Program-made: the position numbers and the translations under genes
From: Anoplolepis gracilipes
Taxonomy: Eukaryota > Arthropoda > Insecta > Hymenoptera > Formicidae
NCBI RefSeq assembly: GCF_047496725.1
Contig: NC_132982.1
Location: 736,001 to 800,000, forward strand
DNA: 64,000 bases
Reading direction: 5' to 3'
Notes under the pieces: generated by a model
Databases searched by the model: none
The model's input: only the letters and a program-made list of their open reading frames with translations
Told to the model about the DNA's origin: nothing
Part shown: piece after piece, positions 55,516-64,000 of the stretch
How the letters are laid out: each line of letters starts with the position of its first letter
Position numbering within the stretch: position 1 is the first letter of the stretch

Positions 55516-56601
55516 TTATAATAAAACCCTCCTCGCGAAGCTCTTCGATAATTGACATGATTCATTGCCGTGAGCATTGTTACCTGCTCGACGCAAAGCT
55601 ACCAGCAACCGTAAACGATCTACCAATTCGTTGGGATCGTTCCAATGCACATATTCAATTTTATTCTCACTCAGTGTCATAGTGCGTGGTAGGTTTATAC
55701 CTTTTCCAATTTTTCTTTTGATAGGAAATAATGAAGCGATTATATATTTATATTTGTATCCTTTGTTGCCTAATACTGGATTACGCACATTACTATCACG
55801 TCTATGCGCGTTTGTTGTCAGTAATATACTTTTATATTTATGCATATCGTTCTCTGTATATACATCATCGTCGGGAATTCTCTTGAAAATTAATTCGTAG
55901 AGGCCCAACGTCCCCGCATATTTCACTCCATTGATGATTATATTATCATTCTTATCCACTTCGAAATATTTATCGCCGAGCATCATTTCTTCGTCGGAAA
56001 ATTTAACACCGTATACGTAATCCATCTTGTTATTTACATCTTGGCCCAAAATTGCTCCGATATATCTTTGTCCGAGCGGACCAAGATGTTCTCGCAACAT
56101 ATTCTGACCCTCGGATGTTTGTAATTGACGTTGAACCGACGTCACAACCGCTTCGGATGTGGTCTCAAAAATTTCTTCGACAGAAGGAGACGAGATTATT
56201 TGAGGTTGTTGTACAGCTTTTATCGGAGTTGATTGTTTCATACGCTTTGATTGATTTGGTGTAGAAGTTATCAATGAATCGTTTGATCGTTTCCGTCCCC
56301 CATTTGATATTTTTTCATAAGTCAGTGAAATGTTTGATCGTTTCTGCTTTATGCTCTCTTGTTCTTTTCTGGGTATACCAAACGACTCCACTTTCGATGC
56401 ATCAGATTCTACATCGATGGTATTCTCAACAATTTGTTTTAGAGGTTCAGTGATTGGCTTAAAATGTCTCTCCAAAGCGACGTCTTTCTCAATTTTACCA
56501 GTTTTTAAAGCGTGATATTTTTTGCGAATTGATTCGCTCGTTCTTGCAATCTCTGTCACAATCTTTTCACGTTCATCATCAGCATCATTGTTGTTTATCA
56601 T
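55516..56601 (-). pseudogene. Conserved 361-codon Maverick protein (outer copy), C-terminal frameshift
   Basis: Starts at ATG 56601 and is collinear with 38432-39517 (SIRKKYHALKTGKIEKD, HLGPLGQRYIGAI, YAGTLGLYELIFKRIPDDD, ALRRAGNNAHGNE). Near 55565 the frame changes, so the last dozen residues differ from the inner copy. Otherwise open. Confidence 0.72.
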
Positions 56602-56656
56602 GATGGATATTTTGTAGACGTTGTTAGACTGATGTGCCGATAGCGACTAACCTCTC

Positions 56657-57345
56657 TCACGGTATCGCAAATTCATTAAATCCTTTTCTATTGTATATCG
56701 TCCATTGGTCAGCGAGCTGTCTTTATCAATAAATGCGAATCCATACTTGTGCTGCCAGCATTTCTGGCATAATGCGTGAAAATCGTCGTATGACATGTCA
56801 GTATTTACATGATCGTTGTACACATGTTTCAGGTTTGTACTATCCTGTTAAATAAAATCAACAGATTCGCATTGTCGCGTATAAGATGCTTGGGTATCTT
56901 GGCATATGTTTGACAAAGATAGAAACAGTCGACGCTCGAGTGTCGACCCATTGCAAAGTACTCTCTTATCGTATCTTGTTTATCGCACGCCACGTCATCA
57001 AAGATAAAAATGGAATTCGGAAGCGCCTCGCTTGGAGCAATGACTTCACTATTATTAGAGAATGTGAAATAACCAATTTCGTATATCGGTGTCAATAAAT
57101 TTTCCAAATATTGATATTTCGGTTGTTGAAGCGATTTTGAGTATACAGGTTCTCAAAGCGAACACCGTACGGACTTTCAATTAGCTTATCAATACATTAG
57201 TCTTACCACAATTTGAAGGACCGCAAATAATACCGCGTATAGTAATTGGTAACATGTTTCCATGCTTGCGTATTTCTTTTTCAAACATTAGTCTATTATC
57301 AAATTTTATAACTTTGATTATCGTCGCTTGCCGCACAAACCGCAT
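56657..57345 (-). pseudogene. A32-like packaging ATPase of the outer Maverick, frameshifted
   Basis: ATG at 57345. Walker A CGPSNCGKTN is seen near 57215-57190, then frame changes near 57190-57110; the next open part (57107-56829) has SIFIFDDVACDKQDTIREYF and FYLCQTYAKIPKHLIRDN; another frame change near 56850 precedes the C-terminus. Stop at 56657. Confidence 0.82.
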
Positions 57346-57412
57346 TTTGAGAATGAGTCATGGGAGGACCTATTTATAGATGTGCATCGAATCGAAACCG
57401 TTCAGTATTGAA

Positions 57413-57660
57413 AATGTTTTTTCATCTGTCGGACGACTGTCATATTCTCGAGCTTACCTCTGAACAGTTGCAATATACACTAAAGATTATTTTATTGAGA
57501 CAATTTAGCCGCTACGTGGAACGACTGTAAGACAACTTCCCGAACATATAAAGGCTGATTCTGAAGTACAACGGTATCGTAGATGTTTGTGACATTATAA
57601 TTTACCGTGGCAGCAAACACATATCGACGGTCCAGCACCATTTATTAAAGATTGCTACGA
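57413..57660 (+). pseudogene. Small Maverick protein (outer copy), broken
   Basis: Matches 37321-37587 on LSDDCHILELTSEQLQY and RYVERL, then TAA where the inner copy has Trp (57528-57530) and further shifts. Lies just before the PLA2-protease gene as in the inner element. Confidence 0.55.
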
Positions 57661-58677
57661 ATGTCAGCGAGAATTATAAGAGGTAGCGGTCTATTGAATC
57701 GTGCGATAAACGCGCTTCTTATCGAATTACATATTCCTGGATATCAGTTTTGCGGACCAGGAACTCGTTTAAAAGAACAATTGGCTAGAGGCGATCGAGG
57801 TATCAATCCATTGGACGCTGCGTGTCGCGACCACGATATAGCTTACTCGCGAAGCAATGATCTCGGTGAACGACACGTTGCAGATCGTATACTAGCTGTG
57901 AAGGCGCGGGAACGTATTACCGCGAGGGATTCGACTCTTGGTGAAAGAGCGGCTGCTACGGCTGTTTGGACGGCCATGAAGGCAAAAACGAAATTTGGTA
58001 TGGGAATGAAGATGAAAAAATCACCGAAAAAGAAAAAGATGTTGAAAAAACGAATACTTCCAGTAGCGAAGCGTGGTGGTATTTTACCGATTTTACCATT
58101 GTTGGGAGTAGTCGATTCTTTGGCTGGTGGAACAGCGGGAATCGCAAAGGCTGTAAACGATAGCAAAACTGCGCAATGCCAATTCGAAGAAATGCAACGT
58201 CACAATCGTGCTATGGAAGGTCGTGGACTTTATCTCGCTCCATACAAGCGTGGACGGGGGTTCTCAACGACTGCTAAGAAAAAAAACGTTAATAAAACGT
58301 TAAAAATGCCTGCGGATGTAACAACTAACGTACAATTGGAACAACTTGCAAGACATATGCGCATACCTTTCTTTAGAGGCGTTTTCATGCGCAATAATTT
58401 ACCGATAAGCGGTGTGCGACGAAACGAGAGCTGCATTGTCAATTTGGACGATGTTGAGGATCCTGGTACTCATTGGGTAGCATACGCAAAGAGGGGAGAT
58501 AATGTTGTGTATTTTGACAGTTTTGGAAATCTTCGACCGCCTGAGGAATTGGTGCAATATTTTGGACAGAATGTAACAAAAATTGAATATAATCATGCGT
58601 CTTATCAAAATTATAATCAGAATATTTGCGGACAATTGTGTCTACAATTTCTTCAAACGATTAAATTTAAAGCCTAA
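57661..58677 (+). CDS. Phospholipase A2-like / pVI-like / adenovirus-type cysteine protease fusion, intact
   Basis: 338 residues from ATG 57661. Residues 28-35 (YQFCGPGT) form a PLA2 calcium loop and H58-D59 in ACRDHDIAYS the catalytic dyad, the arrangement of parvovirus VP1-type PLA2. Residues 108-138 are strongly basic. 138-165 (RGGILPILPLLGVVDSLAGG) is a hydrophobic, pVI-like membrane-active stretch. MEGRG at 185-189 fits the adenain cleavage consensus. 205-338 is an Ulp1/adenain-type protease with H271 (GTHWVAY), D286 (YFDSFG), Q316 and C323 (CGQLC), seven residues after Q316 as in adenain. The family roles are maturation cleavage, membrane disruption and lipid cleavage during entry; their union in one frame is the unusual point. 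Minor capsid follows 120 bases downstream. Confidence 0.85.
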   Translation: MSARIIRGSGLLNRAINALLIELHIPGYQFCGPGTRLKEQLARGDRGINPLDAACRDHDIAYSRSNDLGERHVADRILAVKARERITARDSTLGERAAATAVWTAMKAKTKFGMGMKMKKSPKKKKMLKKRILPVAKRGGILPILPLLGVVDSLAGGTAGIAKAVNDSKTAQCQFEEMQRHNRAMEGRGLYLAPYKRGRGFSTTAKKKNVNKTLKMPADVTTNVQLEQLARHMRIPFFRGVFMRNNLPISGVRRNESCIVNLDDVEDPGTHWVAYAKRGDNVVYFDSFGNLRPPEELVQYFGQNVTKIEYNHASYQNYNQNICGQLCLQFLQTIKFKA

Positions 58678-58785
58678 CACTCTACTGTCGTGTCTTATCA
58701 AAATTATAATCAGAGTATTTGCGGACAATTGTGTCTACAATTTCTTCAAACGATTAAATTTAAAGCCTAACACTCTACTATCGTG
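58600..58785 (+). repeat. 93-bp tandem duplication of the protease 3' end
   Basis: TCTTATCAAAATTATAATCA starts at 58600 and again at 58693. The unit contains the catalytic CGQLC codons and the stop; the second copy is outside the gene. Confidence 0.92.
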
Positions 58786-58799
58786 ACTTAGTATTCGAT

Positions 58800-59540
58800 A
58801 TGTCACTGACACTTACGTTGACTGGTAAGAGTAGCGTTCTTGCCGTAAGCTACTTTCCAGCCATAGATTTGAACGTTGATGATTACGAACTTTGTTTAAC
58901 AGATTTTGAAACTTATTATACGATACCGAACGTGAATTCCTCGAATAATAAATTTTATTTTGACAACGACGATAAGGAAATTACGATTCCCAAAGGATTG
59001 TACGAATTGCATGGTATAAATGAATATCTAACGCATGTAATTTTACAATACGATTCCCACAACATTGTTAATAACAATGATGAGAAATATCCAATAGTGA
59101 TTTGTGCTAATCATAATACGTTGAAAAGTGAAATTAAATGCATATACAGAATAAATTTTAATAAGCCCAACAACATAGGATCGTTGTTGGGATTCTCGAA
59201 TCGTGTATTGCAGCCGCGGAAATAGTATGAATCAGATGTGTCGATAAATATTATTAACGTAAACATTATTCGTATAGAATGCAGTGTGACCGCTGTTGCA
59301 TATAGCAATAGTAAGCGCGTACACACAATACATGAATTTTCTCCGAGCGTACTACCGGGATATAAGATATCGGAAACGCCCGCACAAATCATTTATCTAC
59401 CGATCGTCGTGCGAAGCATTACTGATTTAACGATACGTGTTGTGGATCAGGAGGGTCGATTGCTCGATTTTCGAGGAGAGGAAATTATCGTACGATTGCA
59501 CGTACGACGACGTCAAAAATATTATGCTCGTGTTGAATGA
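58800..59540 (+). pseudogene. mCP: Minor capsid protein of the outer Maverick, one nonsense codon
   Basis: ATG at 58800. It is collinear with 35056-35811. TAG at 59223-59225 replaces the Trp of the QPRKW motif. The rest of the frame is open and ends a few codons later than the inner protein (stop at 59538-59540), overlapping the next small gene in another frame. Confidence 0.78.
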
Positions 59541-59706
59541 AACGGAGCACGCGAGAGACAATATCTTTACGAGGGACAATACTTTTGCGAGGAGGCGAGC
59601 GGTGTCTGGTGACAATAATCAGGTGTCTGGTTATGCTAAAAAGAAGCTCAACGCGTTGAATCGTGAATTTTTAAAGTCTTTGGGATTTGTCGTACGAAAT
59701 AATTGA
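59524..59706 (+). CDS. Small conserved protein between capsid genes (outer copy, 60 residues)
   Basis: ATG at 59524 inside the end of the minor capsid frame. MLVLNETEHARDN and YAKKKLNALNREFLKSLGF match the inner protein (34867-35049). It stops five bases before the major capsid ATG. Confidence 0.6.
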   Translation: MLVLNETEHARDNIFTRDNTFARRRAVSGDNNQVSGYAKKKLNALNREFLKSLGFVVRNN

Positions 59707-59710
59707 AAGA

Positions 59711-60858
59711 ATGATTGACATTTTGAACATTGGAAGCGAACTGATCTTTGACGACCGTATAGTAAAGATTGAAACTCATACGTACAATCCATACGCAAAT
59801 ACACTTGGATATAGCGATAAGATACGGATACCTATACAGCATCAAGATTTGTACGCGTTACCGTGCGAAAGCTTCCTTTACGTCGAAGGAAAATTGACGA
59901 TAAGAAAAAAAGATGAACTTCGATATGAACTCAACGGTGTGGAAATTGATCGCAACAGAAACGTTGGAATAACTTGCATGATTAAAAACTACATTTCCCT
60001 TACACACGAGAGAAGTAAAATCTTGCACAATGCTGCGTGGAATATAGTTGAAAATAATGGTGGCGAAGGTTACTTCAATTTTTGCCACTCAACATATTGC
60101 TTGGATTTTACGAGGATTATAAGCGCGTTGTGATTAACGCTCGTCATGAATTGATTCTAATACGTTCATGCAACGACAACAATTGTCTATTTGGAGCTCA
60201 GGCTGCTGAAGCTGAGATTGAATTACACAAAATACAATGGCGTATGCCTCACGTAATATTGAACGAAATTAGTAAACTGTCCTTGCTACGAGCGTTGGAG
60301 AGCGGTAGATACTTAAACATGAGTTTCCGCTCGTGGGATCTATACGAATTTCCTTTGCTACACAGTACGACCAAGCATTCGTGGACTGTGAAAACTGCCT
60401 CTCAGCTGGAGAAACCGCGATACGTAATCTTTGCACTACAGACTGATAGAAAAAATGTCGCGTCGAAAGATATTACCAAATTCGACGACTGCAAATTGAC
60501 AAACGTTAAACTCTATTTAAACTCTGATTTTTATCCGTTTGATGATTTAAATTTGGATTTTGATAAAAAGAGATACGCTATCCTATTCGACATGTATGCG
60601 CGTTTTCGTAAATCTTATTACGGATGCAATAATGATAATGTATTATTTACCATGGCAAAATTTCTAGAGTGCGGTCCTCTCACGGTCATTGACTGCTCGC
60701 GACAAAACGAGTCTGTCAAAAATGCTACCGTGGACGTAAGAATAGAATTTGAATGTAAGCTAGACGTACCCGCAAATACTACCGCATATTGTCTCATCTT
60801 GCACGATCACATTGTCGAATATAACCCGTTGACAAATGTTGTCCGCAAAATTACATGA
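59711..60858 (+). pseudogene. MCP: Major capsid protein of the outer Maverick, frameshift and small deletion
   Basis: ATG at 59711. IFDDRIVKIETHTYNPYA and RIPIQHQDLYALPCESFLY match the inner fragment. About 19 codons present in the inner copy (before RYELNGVEIDRN) are missing at 59908. A one-base shift near 60083 moves the frame, which then continues to 60858 through YEDYKRVVINARHELILIR and VRIEFECKLDVPANTTAYC. This is the double-jelly-roll capsid protein of Polintons by recognition; total length about 380 codons. Confidence 0.8.
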
Positions 60859-60878
60859 ATCAGAAATAATCCTTTCCA

Positions 60879-60920
60879 ATGTTATAACATTATAACATTA
60901 TAACATTATAACATTATAAA
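60879..60920 (+). repeat. 10-bp microsatellite
   Basis: Repeats of TATAACATTA, about four to five units, just after the capsid gene. Confidence 0.85.
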
Positions 60921-60983
60921 ACTGGTGATACTTGATGATCGACATTAGTTGTCCGTCGTAGTTCTCGCCAATATCATTTCATT

Positions 60984-61500
60984 ATGGTTGTGCCAACGTT
61001 TGTGGATCTCCAAGGATTTATCGTTGGAGGAAAGTTTATCGTGAAAGAAATTGCGATTCTGACAAAGGGCTCTGTACTCTCTCATTATATTTTTATGAGT
61101 CTTACACCATTCCGTTTGCTCACGAGATCTGAGAGATCTCAAGTTGCATGGTTGATTGAAAAACATCACAATCTGCAATGGGAAGATGGAAACATTCCGT
61201 ACTACAGGGCCAAACGTTTAATCACTGACGCCGTGACGTTGAAAGATGCTTCTTCTCGAGTGTATGTCAAAGGACATGAAAAACGAGAATGGTTGGCAAA
61301 TTACTGTGGGCGATGAGAGAATCGGTCTTATTATCGAGACATTGGATAACGACTGTGATGACGTTCCTGCTTTAGATAATTTAGATGCTACTCTGCGTTG
61401 CGATAGACATGTACGAAATTGTGCTTTACAAAATGTATTTAAATTATTCAATTGGTGGTCGAATCATCATCATAAAGGTTCGATCAATCCATATTTATAA
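60984..61500 (+). pseudogene. Conserved insect-element protein, possibly exonuclease-like, frameshifted
   Basis: ATG at 60984. FVDLQGFIVGGKFIVKEIAIL resembles the first motif of DEDD-type exonucleases (D-x-E...EiA), but the Glu is Gln. HHNLQWEDGNIPYYRAKRLI follows. A frame change near 61270-61310 leads to CDRHVRNCALQNVFKLFNWW, reminiscent of the last exonuclease motif. I know this protein as a frequent 'uncharacterised' entry in ant genomes. It is the last gene of the capsid block; the inner Maverick has lost it with the capsid C-terminus. Activity is doubtful given the altered residues. Confidence 0.5.
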
Positions 61501-62179
61501 TAAACTATTATTACAATACATGTGTGTTATTATTATTATCTTTTTTATCCTCTCCTTGTAGCATGTATTATATTACAGTACGTGATGCATTTTTCTATTA
61601 GTCTGCATTTTAGCAGACAATGGGCATGGAATATTTGACATCTTTAAACGTAAAAAATATCAAAATTCATGTCGTTCATGATTCGCTTGATGTTGATCAA
61701 CGTTCGTTTGATGTTGATCGACGTTCGTTTGATGTACGATAGTGGTTCGATAGACGTTCGTTTGATGTACGATAGATGTTCGTTTGATGTTGATCGACGT
61801 TCGTTTGATGTACGATAGTGGTTCGATAGACGTTCGTTTGATGTACGATAGATGTTCGTTTGATGTTGATCGACGTTTGTTTGATGTACGATAGTGGTTC
61901 GATAGATGTTCATCGCGGTTCGATAGATGTTTATTTGATGTATAATAGTGGTTGGATCAATCTGTAGCAAGTATTTATATCTCTTAGCCATGTATACATC
62001 TGTGTGGTGAATATTACATTTCATGGTGCAGCTGCATCTGGTATTATATTTCAAGTCATGATATTAAGATATTTATTTGATATATAATAAGGTTTAAACA
62101 TGTTTAGATCGATGTTGACAAATGTTTAGATCCATGTTGATCAATGTTTCAATAGATGTCTGATGCTTATTTGATTGTG
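61501..62179. repeat. Non-coding stretch with a minisatellite (about 61680-61950)
   Basis: Units with GACGTTCGTTTGATGT, TGATCGACGTTCGTTTGATG and ACGATAGTGGTTCGATAG alternate in 52- to 110-bp higher-order repeats. Weaker GTTTAGATC[G/C]ATGTTGA repeats follow at 62100-62150. No gene. Confidence 0.7.
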
Positions 62180-62421
62180 TCGCTATTTAATTATAATTAT
62201 CTGTATGAATGCTGTGTGGCGCGACAGTCCGCGTCAGCTTTTAATCTTTTTGTCAGCTGTGAAGAGTAAGCATTTGTTGCTAACTCTTATGTCATGCACA
62301 TCCCCTATCCATTTTTTCACCGAGACGTTACCTAGCCTCCGCTGGAGCTAGCATAAAGTATCTGACTGTGATCCAGTGAGTTGATTTGTGAAGTGCAGTT
62401 CATTTTGTAAAGATTTTTAAA

Positions 62422-63140
62422 ATGTCGCAAATTATGGCATTCCTTGACGCGATGTTCGAGACGGGATACCGTCGCCTTCAGCTTTCCGAAGGGGTTAGCA
62501 GGCAAAAGCCATGCCGTGCACTTCGCTGGGTTAAGAATTTGGCTCGCAACCTATTCTGAGCGTTGTTGAATGTACTGTTCGAGGATGTAAGTAGTTTTTA
62601 TTATTTTTATACGCTTTTTTATTTATAATATATTTATATTTATAATTTATGCGCTTTTATCTTTTACAGTGTTACCAATATCGGTGCTACCACATCCCAC
62701 TTGGTGATGTAAGTAATTTTTATTATTATTATTATTATATGCTTTTTTTATTATAATATATTTTTTTATTTATAATATATTTATATGTTTTTTCTTTTAC
62801 AGGAATATCTATGTTACCACAATCTCATCCCGGGGTATATCAACATCGCGCACATGAAAGAGGTGCGTCGGTGGCGGACCTTCAACCGCGAATATGCGGA
62901 ATATGAGGATTTGTGGGGCGATGGCCCCCGTATTCGCCTGTTAGACGGGTTCTTCCCTTACCTGTACGTAGACATTTTCTGTCTCCGCAGGTTGTTTGGA
63001 GAGGAGCCCCTCATACTGTAAGTATCTATATAATACGCTCAAAGTTTGTGTATTTTTTTAAAGGTACTAATAAAAATGTTCATTTTTTCTGTTAAGCAGC
63101 CGTCGCGAGTTCCCCCTCCGCCTTTCTCCGACTAATTTTT
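62422..63140 (+). pseudogene. Intron-bearing gene inside the right inverted repeat
   Basis: Exon 1 62422-62586 (ATG; FETGYRRLQLSE block; TGA near 62558), exon 2 62670-62708 (only 39 bases, CYQYRCYHIPLGD), exon 3 62803-63017 (EYLCYHNLIPGYI start, LWGDGPR, VDIFCLRRLFGEEP), then a GTAAGTAT donor, TACTAAT at 63065-63071 and an acceptor near 63096. Exons 1-3 are all in phase 0. Exon 2 looks like a duplicate of the start of exon 3. The same protein is encoded in the left repeat (30735-31459) and in the inner Maverick (47655-48052). No known domain. The TGA in exon 1 suggests this copy is dead. Confidence 0.6.
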
Positions 63141-63591
63141 AGTTTTTTCTTCTTTATATTTTATCTTTTTATATTTTATATTTTATATATATTATATTTT
63201 ATATCTTTTTATATTTTATATTTTATATATATTACATTTCATATCTTTTTATATTTTATATTTTATATATATTATATTATATTTTACATTTTTTATATTT
63301 TTACTTTTTATATTTTTAAAAACACACACACATACACTTTATATGTATACACACACACACACACTTTATATGTATACACACACACAGATTTTTATGATTA
63401 AAAATTTTGTTTATGATACATATGTGTATTGTGTTTTGCGTCTTTATTATCTATCCCATCCTTCTTCCTCCTCCACTTAGTATTAATTAGATTATATTTA
63501 ATATACATATATAATTAGATGTAATAATAATAATAATAATATAATATATAATAATACATAATTAGATAATAATATAAAAAAATTTTCTGCG

Positions 63592-63626
63592 TTCTCGCGT
63601 ACGCCTTAGCCTCCGTCTTATCGCGC
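63592..63626 (-). promoter_or_regulatory. 35-bp conserved inverted-repeat block (copy 4)
   Basis: Identical to 30183-30217 on the opposite strand. Confidence 0.6.
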
Positions 63627-64000
63627 TCCCGCTATCCTTACCCCTCATCCTCATTCTTTCTCTCTCACGCTATCTTCCTATTGTAATCTTCTCCTTTTCC
63701 CACCACATCATACTCTCATTGTCCTACGCTATGTACAATGCGCATAGCGCTCCTTATCCTATACCGCGCGTCTCCGTCTACCGCGTTGCAAACGCCTATC
63801 GCGCCGTCTCTCTCTATCCATCTGCCTACTCGCGGACCCATGGGTTACGCCACAGACCTCTCTCTCTCTCATCTCCGCGGTTCCTTCGTCTACCAGCTGC
63901 GTCGCGGACCTCTCCCTCTTCTCCGCTGTCCCCTCGTCTACCGGCCGCGCCGCGGACCTCTCTCTCCTCTCCACTGTCCCCTCGTCTACAAACCGCATCG

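Larger units (their letters stand above)
29511..64000. mobile_element. Outer Maverick/Polinton, old copy, split by the inner Maverick; right end outside the window
   Basis: The left end begins AGTAGTGTGTTAAAGG (29511) inside the RT of element C. A matching inverted copy occupies about 62180 to past 64000, so the right end should lie roughly 100-150 bases beyond the window. Without the inner element it would be about 18.8 kb, a normal Maverick size. The gene order from the left is: acidic zinc protein (minus), split unknown gene (minus), DNA polymerase B (plus), integrase, coiled-coil protein, 361-codon protein and ATPase (all minus), then small gene, PLA2-pVI-protease, minor capsid, small gene, major capsid and an exonuclease-like gene (all plus). 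Many frames are broken and the two inverted repeats have diverged, so this is an old insertion. The 6 bp left of the end, TGTAAT, would be the target duplication to look for. Confidence 0.9.
62180..64000 (-). repeat. Right terminal inverted repeat of the outer Maverick (cut by window end)
   Basis: Inverted partner of 29511-31693. It differs from the left copy by many substitutions and indels; microsatellites (63120-63580) are expanded differently. The 35-bp block at 63592-63626 is unchanged. Confidence 0.83.

Noticed and set aside
61644..62054. 136-codon frame rich in Asn, Arg and Thr
   Set aside because: Translation of the minisatellite at 61680-61950; no start of interest.
1..64000. tRNA, rRNA or host protein genes
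   Set aside because: I looked for cloverleaf-like and rRNA-like segments and for non-transposon frames and found none I could support; the tRNA-like match is only the short primer site.

Overview
This is insect DNA, most likely from an ant or another hymenopteran. The guess rests on the transposon mix (insect Ty3/gypsy elements with a baculovirus-F-like env, insect-type Maverick/Polinton elements, a TTAA-target Kolobok-like transposon) and on a small TTAGG-type insertion. I recognise no host gene. Essentially the whole window is transposon in transposon, which makes it a heterochromatin-like or virus-derived accessory region.

Layout. (1) 1-7206, minus strand: 5' two thirds and more of a Ty3/gypsy retrovirus-like element (element A: LTR, PBS, gag, pol, env), cut by the window start and full of frameshifts. 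(2) 7207-10410: AT-rich spacer, a transposase fossil and the probable 5' end of a non-LTR element. (3) 10502-19932: small inverted-repeat elements, one of which is split by a complete second Ty3/gypsy element (element B, 11244-19892, plus strand, two LTRs, TSD ATCT). (4) 20452-23212: a Kolobok-like DNA transposon with TTAA target duplication. (5) From 23628 to beyond the window: a four-level nest. A LINE fragment (23628-24877) is broken by element C, a third Ty3/gypsy element (24878-29510, minus). Element C is broken inside its reverse transcriptase by an old 'outer' Maverick (29511 to past 64000). That Maverick is broken inside one of its own genes by a younger, related 'inner' Maverick (33394-49198; perfect 6-bp TSD ACAATG; 5'-AG...CT-3' ends).

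Both Mavericks carry the virus-like set: protein-primed DNA polymerase B, retroviral-type integrase with chromodomain, A32-like packaging ATPase, adenovirus-like cysteine protease, major and minor jelly-roll capsid proteins, and several conserved proteins of unknown function. The order is collinear between the two copies, so each serves as the reference for reading the other. The polymerase would copy the linear genome from the terminal repeats, the integrase would insert it, and the ATPase, protease and capsid proteins would build and load particles. The inner copy has a capsid gene cut off at its own terminal repeat and two nonsense codons in the polymerase. The outer copy has many breaks, so neither looks fully autonomous.

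Most notable: the protease is the C-terminal part of one long reading frame that also holds a phospholipase-A2-like domain and a pVI-like segment, with an adenain-type cleavage consensus between them in both copies; the outer terminal inverted repeats contain an intron-bearing gene; a 35-bp block is identical in all four Maverick terminal repeats although the rest of those repeats has diverged; and several Maverick genes are spliced, with intron positions shared by both copies.
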